DNA from: Aquilaria yunnanensis
Lineage: Eukaryota > Streptophyta > Magnoliopsida > Malvales > Thymelaeaceae
Assembly (NCBI GenBank): GCA_039654915.1
Contig: CM077600.1
Span: 42,764,492-42,828,491 of the forward strand
DNA: 64,000 nt
Direction: 5' to 3'
In this document: positions 10,925-35,829 of the stretch, piece after piece
Numbering within the stretch: position 1 is the stretch's first letter
Layout: each line of letters begins with the position of its first letter
Made by a program: the position numbers and the translations under genes
Notes under the pieces: generated by a model
Database searches by the model: none
Seen by the model: the letters and a program-made list of their open reading frames with translations, nothing else
What the model was told of the DNA's origin: nothing

Positions 10925-12640
10925 GTGCTACGAGGTATGGAAGACCCGCGTGTTGCGGCGATCATATAATGTCACAATATTAAATAAAATAATAATGAAG
11001 AAAAATAATAAAAATAATTTGGGGACCAAGAAAGAAAATGTAAAAACTTTAGACATTAGGAGTTTAACAATTGACTTAGGAAAAGTTAAGAAAAAAAAAA
11101 GTCTTATTTCACTAAAAAAATAATTAAACCATGGTGACCAATATTTTAGTTTAGAAAATAAAACATAAAAAAAAAATCAAGAGATTAAACAAAAACACTA
11201 TAATTTATTAAACTCAGGGTCTAATATTAGAAACAGAAATAATATAGAGACTGGAAATGTGTTTCACAAAAAAGAAAAGTGAAAGTAGGAGAATAGCGAG
11301 ATCTACCATCAAAAAGATATTTTCATTCAAAAATTTCACTAACCTTCCAAAAGAAGCAACCCAACCCAACATAAAAAAAGAAAAAAAAGGAAAGGACAGG
11401 CAACAGAGCGGGTCACAACCCAGCCCAATACCGAAAGGCAAAAGCAGAAATAAACTATAGTTTACTGTAGAAAAAATTGTGGTTAGAATATAGAGAGTTT
11501 TTTTAGGTGCACTTTGTAACAAACATTTTTTTAATAAATTTTGACATTAAAAAAAATGCCAATAATAAATAATTAAAAAATTCTCATTCATAAATGAATG
11601 TTAATAAATAAAAATTTGCTTCATTTTAATTTTGGGTTGGGTTTTCTTTATATTATGTTCTTATTATTAAAATGATTAATTGTGATCAAAACATAATTCT
11701 ATAAAACATAACACTACATGTGCTTTGAAATGATAAATATTTTTTGTCATAAAAAATAATTTAATAAAAAGTTTCATCCCTTATTAATTTAAATTTAAAT
11801 TTTTAATATCGATAAGAAATTTATTTAGTAAAATTCACTCAAAAGTTTTAAAGTTTAATAAATTAATTTGATCTATCGATCCATACTTGTTAAAATTGAA
11901 AATGAATATGAAACATAACATTGTACATGTTTTGAAATGATGGATAAAATTTTTCATTAAAAATTAATTCACTAAAAAATTTTATCTCCTATTAACTGAA
12001 ATTTCAATTTTTAATATTCTTTATAAATTTATTTAGAAAAATCCATCTTCAATTTATTTATATTTTTTTAACCTTTATTAAGTCAATTATTAAAACCTTA
12101 ATGTCAAAAGTTATTTCTTGAAGCTAAAGAAATAAACCATGATTACCAAGATTTTGTTTTAGAAGATAATGAATAAAAAAATAACAAAAACATTAGAGAT
12201 AAAGAGAATAAATTATGCTCACCAATGTCTTTCCTTAGAAAATAGTACATAAAACAACAACAAAAAAAAGCTTGGGATGAAAAGAGCAAATAGAAGAGGT
12301 AGATTAATAGTTATAAAATTTGGGGACCAACATATAACACTGATGTAAATTCGAGCCTAAAATGGAAGCATTAGAAAGTTAGGGACTGCAACCGTGTTTT
12401 CACCGAAACAACACATGAAACAGATTGAAAGCGTAAAATTGCAACACAGATCCTCAGGAAATTCAGAGCCTTACAAAAAGAGGATCAAACTCTAAAAAAA
12501 TCAAATCGTATCCGGAAAAACAAAAAAAAAACAACGAACGCAAAAAAAAAAAAAAAAAACTGGTAAGGGACAAAATGGTAAAAGCACTGATTTTACTGTT
12601 TATTTAAACAGTACCCGAACACGGGTTTTAGTATATAGTA
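10925..12640 (-). mobile_element. Helitron-like dispersed repeat, copy A
   Basis: This AT-rich block is the reverse complement of the block at 48045-49012 over two stretches, about 10925-11720 and 12440-12600. On the minus strand it begins near ACTATATACTAAAACCCGTG followed by GGGTACTGTTT, which resembles the 5' end of many eudicot Helitrons. It ends with CGCCGCAACACGCGGGTC, like a degenerate Helitron 3' hairpin. The middle part (about 11700-12440) is absent from copy B and has internal duplications. No coding sequence was recognised. The element's edge lies only about 260 bases from the INO80 start codon. Class assignment is by resemblance only; no clear CTRR end was seen. Confidence 0.5.
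11699..12055. repeat. Diverged tandem duplication inside copy A
   Basis: The stretch about 11699-11850 ('aacataacactacatgtgctttg' type start, then the 'atgataaat' and 'ttaatttaaatt' blocks) is repeated about 205 bases later at 11907-12055 with many substitutions. It lies in the part of copy A that copy B lacks. Confidence 0.6.
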
Positions 12641-12901
12641 TAATTTTCTGGGCTAGTGCGAATAATCAAAGAAAACAATGCTGGTCTGGAAATGTTTAAC
12701 TTAGACAGCGCATTTTAGCAATGACCAATTCTTCCTGTGGTTCTCTTTGTTTGTACACCGAACTTATCCTGCGCACCCTCCGCTTCTTCTCCGTCCTAGC
12801 TCGCTTTTTGTGGCTGTGGTCTAGGTTTTGGCTCAGTAGACCTCGACACTTCCATGCGTCTCGCTCCTACCTAGGGTTTTGCTTCTATTCTCGCTCGCTT
12901 G
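12641..12901 (+). promoter_or_regulatory. INO80 upstream region and probable 5' leader
   Basis: Only about 260 bases separate the Helitron-like copy A from the INO80 start codon. The last 180 bases are C/T-rich, as in plant 5' leaders. I cannot fix a TATA box or start site. Any further upstream promoter sequence must lie inside the repeat or has been displaced by it. Confidence 0.4.
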
Positions 12902-24280
<11,379 letters not shown>

Positions 24281-27200
24281 AAAAAGTTGACCTGCTGTGC
24301 TACCTGTGGTGGGTGATTTTTGCGTTGAAGCTCCATTCAGATCATACCGAAGAAGCTGCGAGTATGGATGAATGGGTGGATGCTGGATCTCGTTTCGTTT
24401 TTGTACCTTCAATGGAGGGTCTTTGCGGAGATCAGTTCTTGGAGCACAGCCAGGAAGCAAAATATCTGACTGAGCAGTATGATAGCTTGTATATAATGCA
24501 TCATTAGATAATGAGTGCGAATGTATGGTCATATGAGTACATATCATAATTCATTGGTAGCGATTAGAGCTTTCTGAATAACGAGTCGCAGGCAAATATG
24601 CGTAGGGTCAGCAGCTTTTGGGGGGGAAAAAAAGAACTAAAATAGGGGGAAAAAATAATAAAACGAAAAAAGGTATGAGCAGGTAGCTTTCAGCGCCCTA
24701 AAAATGAAAAAAAGAAAGGCGAATAACATAATGAATTGTTAAATACGGCCATTGGATGTCTACTTCGCCTGTTAAATCCGTTAAATTTCAGAACAAGTGG
24801 TGATAAGTATATTATGTACTTGCATCTAGTAGATTATAGGTGAATTTGTTCTAAACAAGTTTTGATGCATTATTATCATTATTTGTAATATAAAGTGATT
24901 ATATGTACAAAATGTGAATTTGTTGAAATCCTTTACTTTAAGAAGTGTAAAAAGAAACCTTAATTTCTTTTTTTTTTTTTTTTTTCTGAGAACTGAATAT
25001 TTTTTTCATTAATTTTTTAGTTTGACCAAACTAAAAAAAGAAAGTAATTAAAAGATATTTCCTTCCATAGAAAATATTGTAAAACTACATGTATGGTTTC
25101 AATAAATTGATGATTTTCGTAAATGATCATCCTATATAAGAATAATTCATAATAATGAAACATTAATGCAAAATTTTATAGAAAAGATTAGATGTTGAAT
25201 TAACATTGATGCAAATTTTTATAGAATAATTCATAATAATGAATTAACATTAATGCAAGAGCTTTTTAATTTATAGGAATCAGGTGTCGAAAGACTGTCA
25301 ACCTCTCTTATTTATCAAAATTTCACGTTAATTTTCAAGACTAACAAACAACTAAGGGGCCATAATCAGAGAAGCACACAAGGATGTAAGCATAAATTAC
25401 TAACAGGAAGTTGTAGAGAGGGCTCCCAAAATATAATGAATGTCACATGGAACAGTTTTTAAAATTTAACAACTGTTGAGTAAGCTAACAAAACAAATTG
25501 CATAGAAAAGTGATCTAACCAATTCATTTTTATGTTTGATGTATAATTAACGCGTGCTGTTTTCCACCTGTACAATACTGGAATAGTGTGTTGATTTTCA
25601 CTCACATCACCTTACATGGATATATTTGACTGAGTTTATCATTTACATACCAATCGTAATTACTAGTGTTTTGAACTACGCCCAGTGCATATCGCCAAAT
25701 CATGTGACTTTCTATATTCAAATCTTGGATTTTACGAAAGGAATGAGTGATTCAATTAAATTGGAATGGAGCATCATATGGCAGATTAGCTAACGCTTTT
25801 TGTACATTATATTATATATACTAAAACATTAAGCATGCTACTGTGCTTATGAAGCATGTCACGCTGCTACGGTCCCCCGATGAGGGGGGGGGGGGATGAT
25901 GAAATGCATCCTTTATTGTCTCAAATGATATCTTTTATTCCTCAAAGTAGGCTCGAAACTTAATTTGAGATTTGCGCTTACTTCGAGCTTCAAACTCAAA
26001 AGATATATTAGGATTTTTAAGATAAGATCATTTTTTAATAATTTTATTATAATTATATTATAATATTATATTATTTTTTGGATTAAGCTCATTGGTTCGA
26101 TAAAGATTTGAACTAAACATTATCATACTTGAAGTTCAGCCCATTAAACATTCAAATCTTAAATGCAACTTGAGTTTGAGCTTGAGACTTATTAGGATTG
26201 ATCCAATAACAAAAAATAAGCTTAAGTTCAAATTATTTGATAAGGAAATCGACTCGTTCTCACTTCTACCCCCTGCTACAATGCTTTTTCTTGGGCTTAA
26301 GACTTAAGTTGACTTGTCTATTCGGGCAAGAGTACGTCCAGGACTCCAGAACAAAAAAAATGATCAAATTATTTAATATTTAATAAGCCATTTGTTGTTT
26401 TAGATGATATATTTTTATCCTGAAATTTTAGATTCAAGCTTTTTTGCAACTCAAGTACTCACTCTTGCTACGATGCCACTTTCTTGGTTGATGCCCAGCT
26501 TGTTCTAGTGCTAGAAGATGTCTAGTTACACTTACACACCTCTGTGTATATTGATATATTTTGCTCATATTTTATAATTAGACATTTTTGCCACTCCATT
26601 TCAATAAACACAAATGATATCTTGAACTTTTAATTTTTGCATTTCAACTCCCTACACTTGCATAAGTTGCGGTCAAGACCCTAGTTTGTGCTTAAAAATC
26701 TCAAACCAAATTGGTTACCAATCAATTTAAAACATTTCAATTTTTTCAAAATCTTTGATTGATCAGGACTTAGTTTTGAATTCATAACTCTATTAACATC
26801 TTTTTTTTCTATATAAATATAATCGTATGAAAATTTTGTTTATGAGGGGGACAAAACCTAAATACTTTAGGGTGAGACCCAAATTGTTATAACAATTTCT
26901 TGAAATCTGCTTAAATAGGAGCATAAAAACATCTGTTGTAACTTGTAAGCACAGTTTAATTATCCCTCGCACTGCTAATCGGAGAGCCTGGGAGGGTATG
27001 ATCCAAGCCCAAATACTGTTCCAACTTCCGTCATTTATCAAGACTCGAACATCATTATTATTACAACATAAAGAAGAATGTTTCACTTGTACATTTTTTT
27101 AATGGCAGTCCAAACGAAAATGCTATAAGTAGCATTACTATTCTCATGGTAATGATGTGGTAACTGAAATAGTAATTTATGAATTGTATCAAAAGAATTT

Positions 27201-28499
27201 GATCATTGTTAATATAAAAAGATTAAAATGAAAGACAGTAGAAATTTCTACACTCAATAAAAGCACCCATACCATTGACTCACAATTATAATGTGTTAAA
27301 TATTTTAAGTTTTACAAAAGTGTTAGAACTCTCCAAATCACAAGGTTTTAATTGTAACATTTTACTCAAAACACATCATTAAGTTTGTTAAACTAAAGGA
27401 GTAGATAAATAGAGTCAGATGGAGAGGTGTGTTGAACGAAAGTTTCGAAGGATGCGAAAGGAAAAGCTGGTAATAGTAATAGTAGTAGCCTAGCCTAAGC
27501 ACAGGTAGAAGTAGTAATGGGGACTGGAGTGGGGGCACGTGTGGGGAGTGGCCGATCACCGAAGTCATCCAATATTAATGACCGTTGGGGAGGTTGGCAG
27601 CCTCCAAATGCTTTTAATTCCTCCACTCCACAATCAATGTCCATATGCCTCTGCTTGTATCATTTTCCAGGTCCAGCTAACAATTTTCCTGCCCAATTTC
27701 CCTTTTCATTTTCTTCCCGTGTTTTTCTATGTAAACGTATTATTATTATTATTGTTATTATTATTTTGATGTGCTTGTACTGTATTTTAATAATACATTC
27801 CCTCCAAATAATGCAACTGAAAACGCTTCACACCCATTTATGAAGTTTGGCTTCGTACAGGGTCTTGTTGTTTCAGCAAAGATTTTGTGGCTATCGACAC
27901 AACAAAGGTCGGTATTGCTTTTGACTTTGTTTTTTGAATAGGTTTTCTTTTGAAGGATTATAGTTGGGTAGATGAACGAACTCAGGCGGAGAAAGCAAAG
28001 TTCTATCTTTTGAATTTTCTGGAATTGTCTTATTTGGCAGGCTTTCGTATCTTTTTTTTTTTTTTTCTTTAGCTTCCCATAATCCTTTTGTATATATATA
28101 TTTGGGGACTGCTTCAATAAATCCGGCTTGAGGATAACAAAGGCTTCATTGGTTGGTAAGAAATTTGTGTGAAAAGATGAAGAATTAGCTCTGATTTTGG
28201 TAAAATAATCCACCAATAAGATTTTCTTGTTTTGGAGCTCCCGGCAACTTGACAAGTTGAACATTCTTTTTCCAAGTAAGTAGATTTACTTGTTATTCTT
28301 TGCTGGGAGCAAAAAATCTTATAAATCGGAGGTGGGCGTTTTCTGAAACAGGAGTAGTTGAGAAAGTTCTCATCATAATCTTTTACCACAAGCCTGTATT
28401 GATTACATGAATTACATTATTACTACAGTCACTTGGTTTTGTCCTCTGTTGTTGATTGGTTGATCAGTGTGTTCCTTGCTTAGCCTTGTTCGCAAGAAG
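24281..28499. other. INO80 3' region and long AT-rich intergenic DNA
   Basis: The first about 380 bases look like the INO80 3' untranslated region, with AATAAA-like sites near 24655. The rest is AT-rich. Visible are poly-T (24968-24985), a short direct repeat around 'aataattcataataatgaa' (about 25141 and 25226), and a run of about 12 G near 25886. The last kilobase (about 27500 onward) becomes less AT-rich and is probably the promoter and leader of the GPDH gene; it contains a CACGTG G-box at 27536 and an ATT microsatellite near 27740. No gene was recognised. Confidence 0.5.
27536..27541. promoter_or_regulatory. G-box CACGTG upstream of the GPDH gene
   Basis: A CACGTG core sits in a G-rich context about 960 bases before the GPDH start codon. 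G-boxes bind bZIP and bHLH factors. Whether this one is used cannot be told from sequence, and the transcription start is not known. Confidence 0.3.
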
Positions 28500-30623
28500 A
28501 TGGTGGCTAGTGTTGAGAGCTTACCCCAGAATTCATTCTCAAATGGGTCTCTTCCTAACTGTAATGGGTTGGAAGAGAAACTTGATGAGCTTAGACACCA
28601 CTTTGGTAAGGCTGATGGTGATCCACTGAGGATTGTTAGCGTTGGGGCGGGTGCTTGGGGCAGTGTTTTTGCAGCATTGCTGCAAGATAGCTATGGTCAG
28701 TTTAGGGAGAAGGTTCAAATCAGGATCTGGAGAAGGCCCGGGAGAGCTGTGGACAGAGCCACTGCAGAACATCTCTTTGAGGTGATCAATTCTAGGGAGG
28801 ATGTTTTGAGGAGGTTGATCAGACGCTGTGCCTATTTGAAGTATGTTGAGGCAAGGCTAGGTGATCGGACGCTCTTGGCAGATGAGATCTTGAAAGATGG
28901 GTTTTGCTTGAACATGATTGATACACCTCTTTGCCCTTTGAAGGTTGTGACTAATTTGCAGGAGGCTGTGTGGGATGCAGATGTTGTGGTGAATGGATTG
29001 CCTTCAACTGAAACGCGTGAAGCGTTTGAAGAGATTAGTCGATATTGGAAGGAGAGAATCACTATGCCGATCATCATCTCTCTGTCAAAGGGTATAGAGG
29101 CTGCACTGAAACCTGAACCCCATATAATAACTCCAACACAGATGATTAATAGAGCAAGTAAGCATTTGTTTAGACTTGTCCGTTGAGGGTTTCTCCGCAA
29201 CAATTTCAGACTTCTAGATGCAAATGAATTTGTTAATCATGATTTCATTACTCTCCTGAAGTTAATTTTGGAATTAGGGAACTGATCTCACTCGCAATTT
29301 GCCATCACTTTCCTGAGCTGTTGTATCTGTGCCTTGCAGCTGGAGTACCTATTGAGAACATACTCTATCTTGGAGGACCGAACATTGCCTCCGAGATCTA
29401 CAACAAAGAATACGCCAATGCCCGGATATGTGGAGCGCAAAAGTGGAGGAAGCCACTCGCTAAGTTCTTAAGGCAGCCTCATTTCATTGTATGGGACAAT
29501 AGCGACCTCGTTACTCATGAAGTCATGGGCGGCCTGAAAAACGTCTATGCCATTGGTGCTGGTAAGCATCACCTCCATTGTGGCTGATTACAGATCATTA
29601 GTTTCTACAACAACGTATCAAGTGAGACTGAAATATATGGTAGCTTCTTATTCTGAGTGTTTTTTCTTGTTCTTTTTCCTTTTTCCCCAGGAATGGTTGC
29701 TGCCCTAACGAATGAGAGTGCTACCAGCAAGTCAGTATATTTTGCACACTGTACATCGGAAATGATTTTTATTACTCATTTGTTGGCTGAAGAACCTGAG
29801 AAGCTCGCTGGACCTTTGCTAGCTGATACTTACGTGACCTTGTTAAAAGGTCGTAATGCGTGGTATGGCCAAATGTTAGCCAAAGGTGAACTAAGCCGAG
29901 ATATGGGTGATAGCATCAGCGGTAAAGGAATGATTCAGGTAATTTGATAATCCAATTCTTTGCAGGCTTTAGAAAAGGAATCAAAATGCGTACTTTTAGA
30001 TCTGTTTCTGAATACTTTCTTGGTCTAGTTTATTTCCCGAGTATGCATATCCTAAGTTAAATGCGGTTTCAGCTTGCATTCGAATATGATGCCTGTTCTC
30101 TGTTACTCATAGAAATACCCTCTTGTCTAGGGGGTTTCTGCTGTTGGAGCATTCTATGAACTCCTAAGTCAGTCGAGCTTAAGTGTGTTGCATCCTGAAG
30201 AAAAGAAGCCAGTAGCTCCAGCTGAGCTGTGCCCTATCTTGAAAACACTGTACAAAATACTTATAACGAGGTGAGTTCTTGACCCAGTCTAGTTTGCCCC
30301 ATGAAGGAAAATTAGAACCATTAAGTTCGGCATCCAACTTAATTGCTGATGATCAATATACATGTCTACATCAAGAAGAAAAGAGAGAATGGTTTGTAGT
30401 GCAGTGAATTCCGAGATTTAAGAGATTTTCATAGGTCTCTAGTACAATGTCGATTCGTTCGTATGATCCAAATGTTAAACTTCTTGATTCTGTTCTCAGG
30501 GAGGAATCATCACATGCAATTCTTGAAGCACTGCGTGATGAGACGATGAATGATCCCCGAGAACGAATTGAGATTGCACAGAGCCATGCCTTCTACAGGC
30601 CTTCATTGCTTGGCCAGCCTTGA
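28500..30623 (+). CDS. GPDHC1: NAD-dependent glycerol-3-phosphate dehydrogenase, cytosolic type
   Basis: Coding exons 28500-29157, 29340-29561, 29691-29938, 30131-30270 and 30500-30623 give 463 aa, nearly the same length as Arabidopsis cytosolic GPDHC1, which it closely resembles. The enzyme interconverts dihydroxyacetone phosphate and glycerol 3-phosphate with NADH. This supplies glycerolipid synthesis and a redox shuttle between cytosol and mitochondria. The Rossmann dinucleotide motif GAGAWG lies at residues 49-54. The catalytic domain includes [12 protein letters not shown] across the exon 2/3 junction and the conserved [10 protein letters not shown] block in exon 3. The N-terminal about 40 residues have no obvious transit peptide, supporting a cytosolic form. 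The start is MVASVES; the frame upstream has no earlier ATG. The gene converges on the minus-strand gene that follows. Confidence 0.95.
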
Positions 30624-31299
30624 CTGGGTTGCGGTGTACACACAAGGCAATAGTTTATCATAATTGAACAAACGGCTATATGTTTTGAACAGAAATCATA
30701 TTTTTGTGATGAATTGTGCCGCTACATATTAATGGAAACTTTATTCTATTTTAGATGAGAGTGCCATTAGCAGACTTTTGGGTTCAGAGATTGCAGTTCA
30801 CCACCTAAAACAAATCTTAAAATCTGTGTCACAGCGTCCCAAAACTGAAAAACAGGTACAAAAGTTGTAGTGGTCATTAGGATTCATATGATCGAACTTA
30901 AACTTGCAAGATGATTTGTGAAGCAAACCTCTTTTCATCCGGGGTCAGCATCAGCCATGAACAGCTATTAGCAAGACGCCTTTTGTGCAACAAAACTACC
31001 AATTTTGGCTGAAACAAACAGAATGGTCATCATAATGCCATCACACATACCAATGAACATGATCAACAGAGCTATGTCAATCTATCACTAAAATTTTCTT
31101 TCCTTTTCCTTGTGTTTTTGTTATATGGCCATGAGGTCTTGCACACCCCTCAACCTGAAATATACAATGGGGCGCTTCTGTACAGCATGTAGAGTGAAAT
31201 ATTGCAGTTCATATCCTTCAAGATCAAAGTCTAGCCTAAACCAAGAAGCTCGGGCAACCACAGCCTAGCACAAAGTAACACACCGAACAGACACCTGAA
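30624..31299. other. Shared 3' intergenic region of two convergent genes
   Basis: The 676 bases hold the 3' untranslated regions of GPDH (plus) and of the coiled-coil gene (minus). I see no additional gene. Confidence 0.6.
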
Positions 31300-34200
31300 C
31301 TATGGAACTTGACAACTAAGTCGACTCATTATCAGTTCAATCAGATCGATCTTTTTCAGCTTAGAATATCCAGTCAAATTCAGTTCTTTAGCAATAGTCC
31401 TGAGATCGCACATTTTCATATCCTTCAAGTTTCTTGCAGGCACTGGTCTCGTGAGCTCCATAGAGGATTCATTGGAATGAAATTTTGAAAGTGAAAAGGC
31501 AGCCTTGCCAGTTATATCCACTGGGCTTCCCCATGATTTAAACAACTCCGAGAGAAAAGTCGAACCTTTGACCTTGAAGAAAATTGGTGAACTTGAACAC
31601 TTTTTACTTGCCTTTCGCGGGCCTGAAGTTGAAGTCTGGCCATCCACTGCATCACTAGTCATCTTCTTCTCACTCAAAGAAGAAACGGGATTAAGATCAT
31701 TTGAATATTTCACCATAACTGAAACAGATGATGGATTCGGAATACACCCAGTAGATTCTCTAGCAGTTATCAAGTTTGAACCAGCATTCATCTTTTCCTT
31801 TTCTGTTTGTTTCCCTGTCTGCGAGTCCATACCATGATTGGTACAAGTAGCTATAGTTTCATCAAGTTGAATTTCCGCCACATTTGGCTTTCCTTCCTCC
31901 AGCAGTTGAGTGGTGCTATCTGTCTCTTTTGCTTCCTGCTTTGGTAAGAGTGAACTTAATGCAGATTGCTCTGCATTCGCTAATGAACCTTCTGTGCCAT
32001 GAGCCTCTTTCATCTTTCCTCCTTCCTTCGAAAATGGATTTGCAAAACACTTACTGATAACTCCATTCTTTGATAGCTTTTTGTTTGTACTTTCTGAGAC
32101 AAAATCAGATAGTTTTTTGTCCATATCATAGTCAAGATGAGCCTCTTCTCTGTTGAGATCATGATTGTTTCTACTCCCTCCAAGTCCAGCCCCATTTCTT
32201 GAAGTATCAAAACTATCACTGTTGACAACAGTATGATTTGCAGGTTGCATGAAAAACCAATCCTGGAATAGATTAATACATAATTATCTGATGCAAACTC
32301 AATTTAGCGTTTAAAAAGTACACAGAACAAGGTGTCAAAGCAACATAATTTTTTGTTGCCTTCAATTATACACAAAAGAAGCCCAGCAGGTTAGAGCTAA
32401 CAATACCTTATCATCCTTCAGAAAAATCTTTTTGTACTCAGCAGCTGAAGATGCCTTTGACAATTTACTTTTGTGAACAGCAGATAAATCTTTTCTATTT
32501 TCACCAGTGGCAGCAGTAGTACGTGTTTGGCCTTCAAGCTCAGGCTTGCTTAGCTGTTGTCTTTCTGTAGAGTGATTAGCTGTATAATTATGAGTACTTG
32601 GGATGGACTCTAGGCCATGGATCCTGTTTTGAATCTGTTGATTGCAAAGGAAGCATACAAAAACTTAAGTTAGCACCAGAAAGCAGGCATCACCATTGCT
32701 AGGGGTGCAATAATTGGGATGGAATCAGTCAATTTTCACTCTGGTTGAAATAAATGCATGAAAGAACCATTGATACCTTGGTGTCATTACATAAGGGCAC
32801 CATATTTTCCAATTTTGGAAGTGGCTTCAATGTTATAACATCCTCCAAATTAACCTCAGCAATATCTTCCTTTTCCTTCTTTACGATTGTCAAATCATAA
32901 GCACCTAACCTTCTCTTCTTGTTCAGCTGACAGACAAACTTGTCTTCATCCGGGCGATCCATAACCAGTTTTGTATTCTGTTCATGCTAGAGGAAAGAAA
33001 GAGACACACAATCATATTTCTCATACAAATAACTGATGCTACAGATCATTGATTTGTTCAAGAAGGACTGATTGCATAAGTTGGGATGAATGAGACAGTA
33101 AAACTGATTTGTTTTCCCATCTCATTTTCAGTGAAGTTAAAAGACTATAATGAAACATAAAGCAAAGAAAATAATTATCACTCCCTGCACATTATTCATT
33201 TGAACTTGTATGGTTGTCTTGTGGAGGGAGGTCAGAGCTAAACTTTCCAACTGTTCTATCTTTTTGCATTTAAGTCTTATTAACCCAAGCGAGTAGCTTG
33301 CGCAATCATGATCATATACCATTACTTAAACCCATACAATGCTCATTCTCTAACATTGCATTCATACAATATTTTATCGTCCCATCTAAGGTTCACATGG
33401 CATGTTGGATAGAATCCACTTATTAAAGAATCAAATGCATTAATATCTTAGCAGCAGGATGATGTATAGCTACATGAATGAAAAATAATTTATATAAGTA
33501 GCTTTCAATCAGAGATTCTTAAGCGCATTCAAGTAATAAAAAATTTTGGATAGGAGGAGGAGATGCTACCATTACCTTTTCTTGATCATGTATTCTCTTT
33601 GGCGCAGACTTTGAGAATATATGTTGAAACACTTCCTTTCCAACAAAAGTAGCTGTCTTGTCTTTAGCTCCTTCACTACAACGGCTCTGTTGATCAGTGA
33701 TTGCTTCTGAATCATGATTACACGCTGCCAGCTCAAGATCACTCGGATTCAACTCTTTCGCATCAGAACTTACTGGCTGTTTATAATTATGGTAGCATAA
33801 ATGATGAGCCCACAAATGATTCTTAATGCAAACTGACGAATAAAAATTTTAGGAAACTAAGCAACTTTGCCAATCTAGTGAAAAACTGAATATCTAATTG
33901 TCATATGCTTGACTCTTTTCTGTCTTCACTGCCATGCAAAAATTATCAAGTTTAGACTAAGTCACTAGGGGAAAAAAAGGTTTAAACGACAGCAAAAAGA
34001 TGCCAAGAAAATCATACAGAAAACATTGAATTTTCATTTGACTCTTGCAACCTCAAAGATAAAGCAGGATATACATTAAGACAGAAAACTACAAACAGAA
34101 GAAACAGAAACTTAAGCTAGGCAGACTATTCATTTGCCTTCGAAGGGTAGCGGATTACTACTTTTAGATCTTTTCCTCTATTTGAGAAGTCTTAGTAGTA

Positions 34201-35829
34201 ACTACTAATCTAGATCTTTTGTAAGATTTACCAACTAAAGATCTTATTGAATTAATGCAGACTCGCTACCACCAGTATCATCACCACCATCACTTTTCAA
34301 ACTTACAGAAGGGATGAATAGCTTGCACTAATTTGATCCCAATTTTGCAGAGAAGCATGTAACAAGATAGGTTAAGTACATAAAAATAAGAATTCTAGAA
34401 AGCAGATCTTAACTGTTCTAGAGCCATTTGTTTTTTTCACTTGAAGCTCATTGAATGTATTTGAAAAGGCATAGTTTTGCTTCAGAGAATAACTTGGTCC
34501 TTCAGTTTCCTCCTCTAGAATACTAGTATTTGTTTCCGGAATTCCCAAATTCTGGTTTCTGTGTAAGACCTCAGCTTTATGTGCTGGAGAATCAGAACTT
34601 GTGTGTGAAAAGATAACATCCTGTGGTCATACAGGAAGCAATCACACATAACATAATGTGCGCCATAAGAAACTGTGAAAACAGCTATTCTAATCAACAA
34701 ACACCATTTTCATTAGTATAATCTGACTAACAAGGCAGTGAATTTACATTTTAGATTAGCTAATTAGCAATAACAAACTACTGACTTAGCTTAATGTTAG
34801 CATAGTAGTTTCCAATTATAATAAAAGAAAGTGCGTGTAACATAGAAAATGAAAGGAAGTGATAAAATTTCTAGTATAGTGTCTGGGTCCAAGATAATAA
34901 TTGCTTTGCTAACCTAACCCGAACAAGTGAAAATGCCCAAGTACATTACTCGGAGGGAGACACTGCTACAAGCATCAGATGCAAATAACATAGTGGGTAA
35001 ATACACTAAAGAAAAAAAAAATCAACAATCAGATTTGAAATTGCAACATAGCAATAAAAGTTGGTTCGAGAAAAGCTAATTGAGAACTCTGCCGTTGTTG
35101 AAACTGCAAATTTAAGTTCAAACTGAATTCCCAATTTGCAAAAACAGAAAATTTTGAATATCAAACCTTATCTCTCTTCTGCCAGAAACTCTCAAGAAGA
35201 GCTTTTAGTAAGTCCTGTAATTTGCTGACAGGTTCTGTGTGCATCAACAAGTAAAACTCTATGCTGTCCTCATCCTGGTTCTTCATATTCCTTAATGAAG
35301 CATCAAGGCACTTAACCTTTTCCCTCAAAACACTACAGCATATGTCAGACCACTCCTCATCCTCAGCCCACGCTAATTCAGTCTGAAGGGACACTAATTC
35401 TTTTTCAAGTTCCTCAATCTCAATATCTGCCGCTGCAATCAATATCCTCAGGACTTGCACACAAGACCTCTCATTTAAAGCATTCTCTTCAATAATGTCT
35501 ACAAAAATAAAGGAAAAAACAGACCAACAAAACACACAGTCATTATTAAACACCAAACAGGCTCATCAAGAAGAGGGGAGTTGTACAAATTGCATGAACC
35601 AAATTCCTGTCAGTAAGTGACCATACCAAGCCCAGGATGAAAGCAAAAGTCGCACAGCCATTCAGCTTTCAAATCGCAGACACTTTCTTCTGTATATCGA
35701 AGGCAACTTTGTTTCAGAAAAAGAAACAAAACCCATGATCAAGTAACATCAATAAATAATAGCTTGAAACATAACGATACCTTGATTACATGGAACCCAG
35801 AGATCATCAGCTACGAAGTTTTGACTCAT
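31300..35829 (-). CDS. Uncharacterised coiled-coil protein with C-terminal Rho_N/SAP-like motif
   Basis: Coding exons in transcript order: 35829-35781, 35689-35627, 35498-35167, 34620-34414, 33776-33576, 32986-32777, 32634-32407, 32262-31300. They sum to 2253 bases (750 aa), and phases agree at every junction. The N terminus (MSQNFVADDLWVPC) includes a Cys-containing segment (WLCDFCFHPG). It is followed by a strong heptad-like coiled coil about residues 50-90 (IEIEELEKELVSLQTELAW). The middle is Ser/Lys-rich with a basic KKRRLG patch, a possible nuclear signal. The last about 35 residues (MCDLRTIAKELNLTGYSKLKK and on) match the pattern of Rho-termination-factor N-terminal or SAP-like helix-turn-helix domains that contact nucleic acid. 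I do not recognise a named orthologue. A nuclear nucleic-acid-associated role is inference. Confidence 0.85.

Noticed and set aside
11214..11522. ORFs on both strands in copy A of the Helitron-like repeat
   Set aside because: They lie in AT-rich repeat sequence; the matching region of copy B does not keep the frame.
24313..24507. 64-codon ORF after the INO80 stop codon
   Set aside because: It lies in the probable 3' untranslated region and starts without any conserved feature.
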